Assembly: GCF_036250065.1 (NCBI RefSeq)
Contig: NZ_CP109199.1
Location: 3,100,001-3,164,000 of the forward strand
Reading direction: 5' to 3'
From: Micromonospora sp. NBC_01699
Lineage (GTDB): Bacteria > Actinomycetota > Actinomycetes > Mycobacteriales > Micromonosporaceae
DNA length: 64,000 bases
Shown here: positions 24,028 through 31,765 of the stretch, piece after piece
How positions within the stretch are numbered: position 1 is the stretch's first letter
How the letters are laid out: each line of letters opens with the position of its first letter
Position numbers and translations under genes: made by a program
The notes under the pieces: model-generated
What the model was told of the DNA's origin: nothing
What the model saw: only the letters and a program-made list of their open reading frames with translations
Database searches by the model: none

Positions 24028-24255
24028 TCAGGCCTCCGGCGCGATCAGCCGGTCGTCGGTCGAGTCGCGTACGGTGATCGCCTCCACCGGGCAGGAGTCG
24101 GCCGCGTCGGCGACCTCGTCGGCCGGCACGATCGTCTCGGCGACCGGGGTGGAGAGCCCGTCGACCAGGACGAAGTGTTTCGGCGCGGTGTGGGCGCAGA
24201 TTCCCGAACCGATGCAGCGGCGCGCGTCCACCCGGACCCGCCAGTCGGCGCTCAC
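24028..24255 (-). CDS. 3Fe-4S ferredoxin of a P450 system
   Basis: 75-residue ferredoxin with VDARRCIGSGICAHTAPKHF and a later CPVEAI: three cluster cysteines in the spacing of actinobacterial [3Fe-4S] ferredoxins, which pass electrons to P450s. The GTG at 24255 overlaps the P450 stop as GTGA; the GTG at 24258 is the alternative. Translational coupling marks it as the partner of the P450 next door. No ferredoxin reductase is adjacent. Confidence 0.92.
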   Translation of the reverse strand: MSADWRVRVDARRCIGSGICAHTAPKHFVLVDGLSTPVAETIVPADEVADAADSCPVEAITVRDSTDDRLIAPEA

Positions 24256-25460
24256 CACTGCACCGGCAGGTGCTTGAGGCCGCGGACCAGCATTCCGCTC
24301 TTCCAGGTCAGCTCCGCCGGCGGCACGGCCAGCCGCAGTCCGGGCAGCCGGTCCAGCAGCGTACCGATGGCCACCTGCAACTCCATCCGGGCCAGCTGCG
24401 CACCGAGGCAGTGGTGTACGCCGTGTCCGAAGCCCATGTGCGGGTTGTGTTCGCGGGTGAGGTCGAGCCGGTCCGGGTCGGCGAAGACCCGCTCGTCCCG
24501 GTTGGCCGAGCCGAGTTCGACGATCACCGGTTCGCCCGCCCGGACCAGCACCCCGCCGAGTTCGACGTCCTCCAGCGCGTACCGGGCGAAGCCGGAGCCG
24601 GCCCCGAGCGGCACGTGGCGGAGCAGTTCCTCGATCGCGCCGGGCAGCAGCGTACGGTCGGCCCGCAGCCGCTCCAGCTCCTGCGGGTGGCCGAGCAGGG
24701 TGTAGACGAAGTTCGGGATCTGGGTCACGGTCGTCTCGTGCCCGGCGGCGAGCAGACCGGCCGCCAGCCGCACCATCTCCTCCTCGGTCAACCGGCCCTG
24801 GTCGGCGTCGCGGGCCCGGACCATCGCGCCGAGCAGGTCGTCGGTCGGCTCCTCGCGGCGCTGCGCGATCAGCCCGCCCATGTACGCGTGCAGGTTGCCG
24901 TAGTACTCCTGGATCGTCTCCGGGGGCAGCGAGGTGGTGGAGACGATCGCCTCGGACCAGAGGTGGAACCTGTGTTCGTCGGCGACCGGCACCCCGAGCA
25001 GCTCACAGATGACCCGGATCGGCAGCGGGGTGGCGAAGTGCTCGACCAGGTCGGCCGGCGGGCCGGTGGTGATCATCTCGTCGACCAGCTCGTCGGCGAT
25101 CTGCTGGGTACGCGGCCGCAACTGCTCCACCCGGCGGGCGGTGAACGCCTTCGTGACCAGCGTACGGATCCGGGTGTGCTCCGGTGGGTCCATGCTGAGG
25201 ATGCCGGTGGCGAGCCGTTGCTGCGTACTGCGCGGCTCGTCGCGGGATGCGGCGGCGGCCCGGCTGAACCGGGGATCACCGAGCACCACCCGTACGTCGG
25301 CGTAGCGGGTGGCCAGCCAGGCGTCCTCGCCGTACGGCATCCGGATCCGGGTCAGCGGTTCGTGCTCGCGTAGCTGCGCGTAGTGCGGGTCGAGGTCCAG
25401 GCGTTCGGGTGGGTGGAACGGATAGGCGCGGGCGCTCGACGCCTGCTGGGTTTCCGTCAC
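24252..25460 (-). CDS. Cytochrome P450
   Basis: 402-residue bacterial class I P450. Seen: SMDPPEHTRIRTLVTKAFT, the I-helix oxygen-activating LAAGHETTVT, the ExxR in EELLR, and the heme loop MGFGHGVHHCLGAQLAR with ligand Cys351. It looks like a CYP105/CYP107-type enzyme, but substrate and subfamily cannot be settled here. No polyketide, peptide or terpene synthase is adjacent, so there is no evidence for a tailoring role. The coupled ferredoxin follows. Confidence 0.94.
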   Translation of the reverse strand: MTETQQASSARAYPFHPPERLDLDPHYAQLREHEPLTRIRMPYGEDAWLATRYADVRVVLGDPRFSRAAAASRDEPRSTQQRLATGILSMDPPEHTRIRTLVTKAFTARRVEQLRPRTQQIADELVDEMITTGPPADLVEHFATPLPIRVICELLGVPVADEHRFHLWSEAIVSTTSLPPETIQEYYGNLHAYMGGLIAQRREEPTDDLLGAMVRARDADQGRLTEEEMVRLAAGLLAAGHETTVTQIPNFVYTLLGHPQELERLRADRTLLPGAIEELLRHVPLGAGSGFARYALEDVELGGVLVRAGEPVIVELGSANRDERVFADPDRLDLTREHNPHMGFGHGVHHCLGAQLARMELQVAIGTLLDRLPGLRLAVPPAELTWKSGMLVRGLKHLPVQW

Positions 25461-25654
25461 CGTGGCTCCCTATCGTCAGATTGCGCATACTCAGATGACG
25501 CGTACGACGTGCGGTGGCGCGACCATGACGCGGGGGCTCACCTCGGGTCATGCTCCGAGTACGGATGGTAGCGAAACATGTGCATTTATGCTACCGGCGG
25601 TCATCGATGCCGTGATCGACATCGCGACGGTCCACGATGGACCCCGGCGGGTCG
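25461..25654. promoter_or_regulatory. P450 promoter region with an inverted repeat
   Basis: Region between the P450 start and the end of the molybdenum subunit gene. At 25567-25595 GGTAGC and GCTACC flank an AT-rich 17-base spacer containing ACATGT. The low G+C content and symmetry make it a plausible operator or promoter for the P450 operon. Confidence 0.4.
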
Positions 25655-27763
25655 CTAACCAGCGAGAGCGGTGACCCCGGCCAGCAGCTTGTCCAGCCGG
25701 ACCGGCAGCTCCCGGACCCGTACGCCGGTCGCGTGGTAGACCGCGTTCGTGACGGCGGCGGCCGAACCGACGATGCCGATCTCCCCGACGCCCTTGATGC
25801 CGAGCGGGCCGAGATGCGGATCGTCCTCCTCGACCCAGTGCGCCTCGATCCGCTCCACGTCCGCGTTCGACGTGATGTGGTAGGTCGCCAGGTCGTGGTT
25901 GACCCAGTCGCCGAAGCGGGGGTCGAGCAGCCCCTCCTCGTGCAGCGCCATCGAGATGCCCATGGTCATGCCGCCGATCAGCTGGGACCGGGTGGTGGTG
26001 GGGTTGACCACCCGCCCGACGCCGAACACGCCGAGCATCCGGCCCACCCGGATCTCGCCACTGTCCACGTCGACCCGTACCTGCACGAAGTGGGCGCCGA
26101 AGGCGTAGCGCGCGTACGACGGGTCGGCAGTCAGGGCACCGGTCTCCGGGGTGGTGTTCGCCTCGACCCGTACCTCCTCGGTGGGGGTCCGGTCGCCGAG
26201 CCGTTCCCGCAGCTCCCGGCACGCCTTGACCACCGCCCAACTCCACGATGCCATGCCGGTCGAGCCGCCGGCCACCGGCGCCCAGGGCAGTCGACTGTCG
26301 CCGATCTGGACCCGGACCCGGTCGGCCGGCGCACCGAGCGCGTCGACGGCCACCTGCCAGAGCGCCGTACGGGCTCCGGTGCCGATGTCGGCGGCGTTGG
26401 TCCGGACCAGGTAGGTGCCGTCCGGGTTGGCCTGGGCCGAGGCCGACGAGGCACCGGCGCGGGCCGGATAGCTGCTGCCCGCCACACCGCTGCCGTGCAG
26501 CCACCGGCCCCGACGGTCGGCTCCGACGGTCGGATCCCGGTCCGCCCAGCCGAACCGCCGCGCCCCCTCGCGCAGGCAGGCGACCAGGTTGCGACTGCTG
26601 TACGGGCGACCGTCCTCGGGATCGACCACGGCGTCGTTGCGGATCCGCAGCTCCACCGGGTCCACCCCGCAGGCGACCGCCAACTCGTCCATCGCCGACT
26701 CCAGCGCGAACGAGCCGGGGCACTCGCCCGGCGCCCGCATCCACGACGGCGTCGGTACGTCCAACCGGGTGATCCGGTGACTGGTACGCCGGTGCGGGGC
26801 GGCGTACATGCCCCGGGTGTAGACGGCGGTCTGCTCGGCGAACTCGGTTGTCGTCGACGTCTGGCTGATCGCGTCGTGGGCGATGGCGGCGAGCCGGCCG
26901 TCCGCGTCGGCGCCGAGCCGGATCCGCTGGATGGTCGGGGTGCGGTAGCCGACCAGGGAGAACTGCTGCTGTCGGGTGAGCGCCAGCCGTACCGGCCGGT
27001 CGACCGCGCGGGCGGCCATCGCGGCCAGCACCGACTGGCAGCGCGGCGTGCCCTTCGAGCCGAAGCCGCCGCCGACGTGCCGGCTGATCACCCGCACCGA
27101 TCCCGGCGGCACGTCGAACAGGGCGGCCAGCGTCCCGACGACCGGCGTCGAGCCCTGGTTGGAGTCGTGCAGCACCAGCTCCCCGTCCCGCCACTGTGCG
27201 GTGGCGGCGTGCGGCTCCATCGGATTGTTGTGGTACGCCGGGGTCCGGTAGGTGTGGTCGACGCGTACCTCGGCGGCCTCGAAACCGGCCTCGAAGTCGC
27301 CGACGAAGGTGTCGGTGGGGTAGGCCGGGTTGACGTGGCCGGGTCTGTACAGGCCCGGATGAGTCTCGGTCAGCACCGTGCTGTGCGGCAGGGTGTCGTA
27401 GTCGAGCCGGACCCGACCGGCCGCCTCCCGGGCCGTTTCCAGCGTCTCGGCCACCACCAGCGCCACCACCTGGCCCCGGAAGTGCACCTCGGGGCGCTGC
27501 AACAGGAACAGGTCGACGTCGGACTCCGCGTGCAGCCGGGGCGCGTTGGCGTACCAGAGCACGGCCAGCACACCGGGCGTGGCCAGCGCCTCGTCCGCGT
27601 CGAGCCGGGTGATCCCGGCCCGTACCACGCTGGCCTGCACCGGCCAGGCGTAGACGACGCCGTCGACCGGGTACTCGACCGCGTACCTGGCCGTGCCGGT
27701 GACCTTCTCCCGGCCCTCCAGTCGGGTGTGCGGTTGGCCGACGGCACCGGTCGGCGCGGTCAC
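25655..27763 (-). CDS. Aldehyde/xanthine oxidoreductase, molybdenum-binding subunit (PaoC/YagR-like)
   Basis: 702-residue molybdopterin subunit, third gene of a three-subunit operon. Seen: GREKVTGTARYAVEYP at the start, HVGGGFGSKGTPR, MRAPGECPGSFALE, GTGARTALWQVAVDALG and, near the C-terminus, GIKGVGEIGIVGSAAA, where the catalytic Glu of the family lies. The length matches PaoC-like rather than eukaryotic-type fused enzymes. The GTG start overlaps the FAD-subunit stop (GTGA). The likely reaction is hydroxylation of aldehydes or N-heterocycles; the substrate is not determined. A long open frame continues upstream but is antisense-type noise over the FAD gene. Confidence 0.92.
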   Translation of the reverse strand: MTAPTGAVGQPHTRLEGREKVTGTARYAVEYPVDGVVYAWPVQASVVRAGITRLDADEALATPGVLAVLWYANAPRLHAESDVDLFLLQRPEVHFRGQVVALVVAETLETAREAAGRVRLDYDTLPHSTVLTETHPGLYRPGHVNPAYPTDTFVGDFEAGFEAAEVRVDHTYRTPAYHNNPMEPHAATAQWRDGELVLHDSNQGSTPVVGTLAALFDVPPGSVRVISRHVGGGFGSKGTPRCQSVLAAMAARAVDRPVRLALTRQQQFSLVGYRTPTIQRIRLGADADGRLAAIAHDAISQTSTTTEFAEQTAVYTRGMYAAPHRRTSHRITRLDVPTPSWMRAPGECPGSFALESAMDELAVACGVDPVELRIRNDAVVDPEDGRPYSSRNLVACLREGARRFGWADRDPTVGADRRGRWLHGSGVAGSSYPARAGASSASAQANPDGTYLVRTNAADIGTGARTALWQVAVDALGAPADRVRVQIGDSRLPWAPVAGGSTGMASWSWAVVKACRELRERLGDRTPTEEVRVEANTTPETGALTADPSYARYAFGAHFVQVRVDVDSGEIRVGRMLGVFGVGRVVNPTTTRSQLIGGMTMGISMALHEEGLLDPRFGDWVNHDLATYHITSNADVERIEAHWVEEDDPHLGPLGIKGVGEIGIVGSAAAVTNAVYHATGVRVRELPVRLDKLLAGVTALAG

Positions 27764-28752
27764 CGGGGGGCCGTCTCGGCCAGGTCGGCGAGCGTACGCA
27801 CGGTCAGGTTGCGGATCAGCGGCACCTTGAAGCCGTTGTGCGGCAACGGTCGGGCGGCGGCCAACTCCTCGTCGGCGGCCAGGCCGAAGCTCTCCACCGT
27901 GGCCGGTCGCCCGCGCAGCGCCTCCTCGGCCAGCCGGGCCCGCCAGGGTCGGTGCGCCACCGCCCCGTACGCGATCCGGACGTCGCGGACGAGGTCCCCG
28001 TCCAGGTCGAGCACGGCCGCCACCGAGCCGACCGCGAAGGCGAACGAGGCCCGGTCGCGCGCCTTGCGGTAGGTCGACCGCCGGGCGTACGGCAGGGCCG
28101 GAATCCGTACGCCGGTGACCAGACCTCCGGGTGCCATGGTGGTCTCCCGGTCGGGTCGGTCGCCGGGCAGCCGGTGGAACTCGGTCAGCGGGATCTCCCG
28201 GGCGCCGTCCGGCTCCAGCACCTCGACCCGTGCGTCCAGTGCGGCCAGGGCCACCGCCATGTCCGAGGGATGGGTCGCCACGCACGACGGTGACCAGCCG
28301 AGGATGGCCAGGTCCCGGTTCTGGCCGTCGAGCGCGGAGCAGCCGGCGCCGGGTTCCCGCTTGTTGCACGGTTTGCCGACGTCCTGGAAGTAGACGCACC
28401 GGGTCCGTTGCAGCAGGTTGCCGCCGACGGTGGCCATGTTGCGCAGTTGACCGGAGGCGGCCGCGAGCAGGGCCCGGGTCAGCACCGGGAAGTCGCGCCG
28501 GACCACCGGATGGGCGGCCAGGTCGCTGTTGCGTACGGTCGCTCCGATCCGCAGCGCGCCGTCGGGCAGGGGCTCGACCGAGCCCAGCGGCAACCGGGTC
28601 ACGTCGACCAGCAGCCGGGGGCGTTGCACGCTCAGTTTCATCTGGTCGACCAGGTTCGTACCGCCGCCCAGGTAGGCCGCTTCGGGCTCGCCGGCCACCA
28701 GCCGTACGGCCTCGGCCGGGTCGGTGGCCCGGTGGTAGCGGAACGTCCTCAC
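27760..28752 (-). CDS. Aldehyde/xanthine oxidoreductase, FAD subunit with extra Fe-S motif (PaoB-like)
   Basis: 330-residue FAD-binding subunit (FAD_binding_5 and CO dehydrogenase flavoprotein C-terminal domain). Seen: the FAD loop YLGGGTNLVDQM, QLRNMATVGGNLLQRTRC, and ATHPSDMAVALAALDA. Between them CVYFQDVGKPCNKREPGAGC holds cysteines in the arrangement expected of the additional [4Fe-4S] cluster of PaoB and 4-hydroxybenzoyl-CoA reductase. GTG start overlapping the iron-sulfur subunit stop (GTGA), so all three genes are coupled. Confidence 0.92.
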   Translation of the reverse strand: MRTFRYHRATDPAEAVRLVAGEPEAAYLGGGTNLVDQMKLSVQRPRLLVDVTRLPLGSVEPLPDGALRIGATVRNSDLAAHPVVRRDFPVLTRALLAAASGQLRNMATVGGNLLQRTRCVYFQDVGKPCNKREPGAGCSALDGQNRDLAILGWSPSCVATHPSDMAVALAALDARVEVLEPDGAREIPLTEFHRLPGDRPDRETTMAPGGLVTGVRIPALPYARRSTYRKARDRASFAFAVGSVAAVLDLDGDLVRDVRIAYGAVAHRPWRARLAEEALRGRPATVESFGLAADEELAAARPLPHNGFKVPLIRNLTVRTLADLAETAPR

Positions 28753-29288
28753 CGGGTCACCTCCGCCGTGGCGGTCGCCCGGATCGCCGCCACGATCTGC
28801 GGGTACGCCGCGCAGCGGCACAGGTTGCCGCTCATCCGTTCGCGGATCTCCTCGTCGGTGAGCCGGACCGGTCCGGCGGCGGCGACGTCCTCGGTCACCA
28901 CGCTGGGCCAGCCCCGGCGGACCTCGTCGAGCATGCCGGTGGCCGAGCAGAGCTGGCCGGAGGTGCAGTAGCCGCACTGGAAGGCGTCGTGGTCGACGAA
29001 GCACTGTTGCAGTGGCCGCAGGTTGCCGCGATCGGCCAGGCCCTCCACGCTCACCACCGCCGAGCCGGACACCGCCACCGCGAAGATCAGGCAGCTCTTC
29101 ACCCGGCGGCCGTCGAGCAGCACGGTGCACGAGCCGCACTGGCCGTGGTCGCAGCCCTTCTTCGCCCCGATCAGCCCCAACTGCTCACGCAGCGCGTCGA
29201 GCAGGGTGGTCCGGTTGTCCAGTCGGAGGCGCTGCTGCTCGCCGTTGACGGCCAACGTGACCGACGACCGCTCTGTCACCTCGGGCAT
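28749..29288 (-). CDS. Aldehyde/xanthine oxidoreductase, 2Fe-2S subunit (PaoA-like)
   Basis: 179-residue subunit with two [2Fe-2S] clusters: the plant-type CDHGQCGSCTVLLDGRRVKSC and the C-terminal QCGYCTSGQ plus GNLCRCAAYP. First gene of the operon. The ATG at 29288 has GGGAGG 10 bases upstream. No Tat signal precedes the domain, so unlike E. coli PaoA the complex should be cytoplasmic (inference). Confidence 0.93.
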   Translation of the reverse strand: MPEVTERSSVTLAVNGEQQRLRLDNRTTLLDALREQLGLIGAKKGCDHGQCGSCTVLLDGRRVKSCLIFAVAVSGSAVVSVEGLADRGNLRPLQQCFVDHDAFQCGYCTSGQLCSATGMLDEVRRGWPSVVTEDVAAAGPVRLTDEEIRERMSGNLCRCAAYPQIVAAIRATATAEVTR

Positions 29289-29314
29289 GCCGACCACGCC
29301 TCCCGCCCGTTCCT

Positions 29315-29337
29315 CCGGATACGCGCAGATTATCCGG
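29315..29337. promoter_or_regulatory. Inverted repeat upstream of the oxidoreductase operon
   Basis: CCGGATA and TATCCGG (7-base arms, 9-base spacer) lie 27 bases before the first start codon of the operon. The symmetry suits a dimeric repressor, but no regulator gene is adjacent. Confidence 0.45.
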
Positions 29338-29365
29338 TTTGTCGGCGACGGGGGCTCGATCGGGC

Positions 29366-30043
29366 TTAACCGTCGCTCGCTCCGGCACCCGGCGCCGCGT
29401 CGCGTACGGCCTGGTCGGTCAGGTCGCGGATGGTCGGCACGACCAGCGTGGCGAGCCGCTCGGCGTCCGGGTCGATCGGGTACGCCGCGTGCGGTACGGC
29501 CACCACCCGGGTACCCGCCGCGCTGGCCGACCGGATGCCGTTGGAGGAGTCCTCGATCGCGACGCAGCGGGCGGGGTCGAAGCCCAGTCGCTGCGCCACC
29601 CGCAGGTACACGTCCGGTGCCGGCTTGCCCCTCGGCACCTGTTCGGTGGAGAGCGTCACCGTGAACGCGTCGGTGAGCCCGGTGGCCCGCAGCGCCGCCT
29701 CGATCAGCCGGGCCGGCGACGAACTGGCCAGCCCCATCGGCCAGCTCGCGGCGAGCCGGCGGACCACCTCGTCGGCACCGTCGATCAGCGGTACGTGATC
29801 GAGGTAGCGCCGGGCCATCTCGTCCACCACCTCGGTGGCGACCTGCTCCGGCGACCGGTCGACGCCGAGCTCGGTGCTGAGGTAGCGGGCCCACTCGCCG
29901 GTGCTCATCCCCATCAGCCGGCGCTGGCTGTCCGGCTGCCACTGCCCGCCGTGATCGGCGACGTAGCGCCGGCGGACCTCCTCCCACACCGGTTCGGAGT
30001 CCACGATCACGCCGTCCAGGTCAAAGATCACCGCGTCCGTCAC
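29366..30043 (-). CDS. HAD-family phosphatase (beta-phosphoglucomutase-like)
   Basis: 225-residue HAD hydrolase. Motif I AVIFDLDGVIVDSEPVW, motif II-like LASSSPARLIEAAL, the Lys in GKPAPDVYLRVAQRLG, and motif III-IV VAIEDSSNGIRSASAAG with its acidic pair. The C1 cap domain is helical. Relatives include sugar-phosphate phosphatases and beta-phosphoglucomutase; the substrate is open. I place the start at the GTG at 30043 (VTDAVIFDLDG) because homology begins there; an in-frame ATG at 30094 would add 17 residues. Confidence 0.88.
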   Translation of the reverse strand: MTDAVIFDLDGVIVDSEPVWEEVRRRYVADHGGQWQPDSQRRLMGMSTGEWARYLSTELGVDRSPEQVATEVVDEMARRYLDHVPLIDGADEVVRRLAASWPMGLASSSPARLIEAALRATGLTDAFTVTLSTEQVPRGKPAPDVYLRVAQRLGFDPARCVAIEDSSNGIRSASAAGTRVVAVPHAAYPIDPDAERLATLVVPTIRDLTDQAVRDAAPGAGASDG

Positions 30044-30261
30044 AGGCCCATCGTGCCCGATCACCGGGCCCGGTGTCTCCCCCGGCGCCGACATACCCGG
30101 ATCCGACTGGTCTATTCGCCGCCGGACCGGGTAATCGCGCTCTGTCCGGCATCAATCCGAATGCGCGTTGCGCGTTCCGATTCTTCTGTTCCGAACCGAC
30201 ACGGTGCCCGCGACTCTCGTTACACAATGTGGCGAGATGCTAGCGGAATGGGGTGGGGATC

Positions 30262-31539
30262 ATGAATAAGAGGCGACGGGCCACAATTCTGGTGGCGATG
30301 GTCGCTACCGCTTCACTGGCCCTGGTGGGGTGCACCAGCAATCAGGACAAGAAGGAGGGTAAGTCCGAGGCGGCGCCGCCGCAGTTGGCCGTGAGTCCTG
30401 CGGCGAATGCGAAGGACCTCCCGATCAGCACCGAGGTCGGCCTGACCGTCACCGGCGGGAAGGTAACCGAGGTAACGCTCACCGACGACAAGGGTGGGAA
30501 GGTCACCGGCTCGTTGCGCCCGGACGGTTCGTCCTGGCTGCCGGATAAAGCACTGAAGAACAAACAGCGCTATACGGCGCAGGTCACCGCAACCAACGAT
30601 GTGGGCAAAAAGGTGACCCAGACGACCAACTTCACCACCATGGACAAGCCGGCCAAGGAAATCTTCTCCACCCTTTATTTCCAGGACAAACGGACGTACG
30701 GGGTGGCTATGCCGGTAACGGTCGACTTCGACCCGGGAGTGCCCAAGGAGCAGCGGGCCGACGTACAGCGACGACTCTTCGTGACGACCACTCCGGCCCA
30801 GCCCGGTGCCTGGCACTGGACCGAGGACGGCCAGCAGGTCTACTACCGGGCGCCCGACTTCTGGAAGCCGGGTACGACGATCAGCGTCAAGGCCATGCTC
30901 GGCGGGGTGCCGATGGGCAAGGAGGGCTTCGGGGACGCCGACCGGACCGCCACCGCGAAGATCGGCGAGAAGGTGACCCTGGACATCGACAACGGCAAGA
31001 AGCAGATGTCGGTGTTCAAGGACGACAAACTGGTCCGCAAGATCCCGGTCAGCCTCGGCAAGCCGAGCACACCGACGTCGAGCGGCAAGATGGTGATCAT
31101 GGAGAAGCACGAGCAGACGGTCTTCGACACCACCGGCTCGGCCGACCCGTACGTGGTCACCGTCCAGGACGCCCAGCGGCTGACCTGGGGTGGCGAGTTC
31201 ATCCACTCGGCGCCATGGTCGGAATACGCCCAGGGCAGCACGAACACCTCGCACGGCTGCACCAACGTCTCGCCCGCCGACGCGGCCTTCCTGATGAAGA
31301 CCACCCAGGTCGGTGACCTGGTCACGGTGCGCGGGACCGAGGTCCAACTGGAGGACGGCAACGGTTGGACCGCCTGGAACATGGACTGGAACGAGTACGT
31401 CAAGGGCAGCGCGTTGCCCGTACCGCAGGATCTGAAGCCGGCCGCGGCGCCGCCGGCGGCCGCCGGCGCACCCGCGCCCAGCGGTTCGCCGTCGGCGAAC
31501 CAGCCGCCGGCCCCGGCACCGTCGAACCCCGGCGGCTGA
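30262..31539 (+). CDS. L,D-transpeptidase lipoprotein (LdtMt2-like)
   Basis: 425-residue cell-wall enzyme that makes 3-3 peptidoglycan cross-links outside the membrane. Lipobox LALVGC near residue 20; two Ig-like domains (about 45-240) with TVTGGKVTEVTL and FWKPGTTISVKAML; YkuD catalytic domain (about 245-370) with IHSAPWSEYAQG and the catalytic Cys333 in SHGCTNVSP. The tail is Pro/Ala-rich. The first 130 codons use more AT-rich codons (AAA, ATA, GAA) than neighbours. ATG at 30262 follows a GGGG-rich ribosome-binding region. Confidence 0.93.
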   Translation: MNKRRRATILVAMVATASLALVGCTSNQDKKEGKSEAAPPQLAVSPAANAKDLPISTEVGLTVTGGKVTEVTLTDDKGGKVTGSLRPDGSSWLPDKALKNKQRYTAQVTATNDVGKKVTQTTNFTTMDKPAKEIFSTLYFQDKRTYGVAMPVTVDFDPGVPKEQRADVQRRLFVTTTPAQPGAWHWTEDGQQVYYRAPDFWKPGTTISVKAMLGGVPMGKEGFGDADRTATAKIGEKVTLDIDNGKKQMSVFKDDKLVRKIPVSLGKPSTPTSSGKMVIMEKHEQTVFDTTGSADPYVVTVQDAQRLTWGGEFIHSAPWSEYAQGSTNTSHGCTNVSPADAAFLMKTTQVGDLVTVRGTEVQLEDGNGWTAWNMDWNEYVKGSALPVPQDLKPAAAPPAAAGAPAPSGSPSANQPPAPAPSNPGG

Positions 31540-31617
31540 CCGAGCCGGAGCGTACGCCGGGCGGTGCGGCCGACGGGGAGCCCGCCCCGCCCGGCCTCGC
31601 CGCCCGGTCCCGTTGTC

Positions 31618-31655
31618 GCCGAGGGCCCCTTCCCAACCGGGAGGGGGCCCTCGGC
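31618..31655 (+). terminator. Strong hairpin terminator after the L,D-transpeptidase
   Basis: 17-base arms (31618-31634 and 31639-31655) pair with one G-U wobble around an AACC loop. The hairpin is 78 bases after the stop and is followed by TATTGATC rather than a U-run. Confidence 0.8.
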
Positions 31656-31765
31656 TATTGATCGACTACCGGCGTCGACGCGCCTAGCATGTGTGGCCGA
31701 TGGAACTGTCTCGATCCGCCCCCCTGCCCGGTTCCGGCCACGAGCCCGATCGAAGGGAACTGCCC

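Noticed and set aside
24028-25460. P450-ferredoxin pair as part of a secondary-metabolite cluster
   Set aside because: No core biosynthetic gene is adjacent on either side.
25637-28072. 811-codon plus-strand frame opposite the oxidoreductase operon
   Set aside because: No motif, compositionally odd and antisense to two well-supported genes.
27764-28399. An N-terminal extension of the molybdenum subunit to 914 residues
   Set aside because: The extension lies over the FAD-subunit gene in another frame; the GTGA overlap at 27763 and homology give the start.
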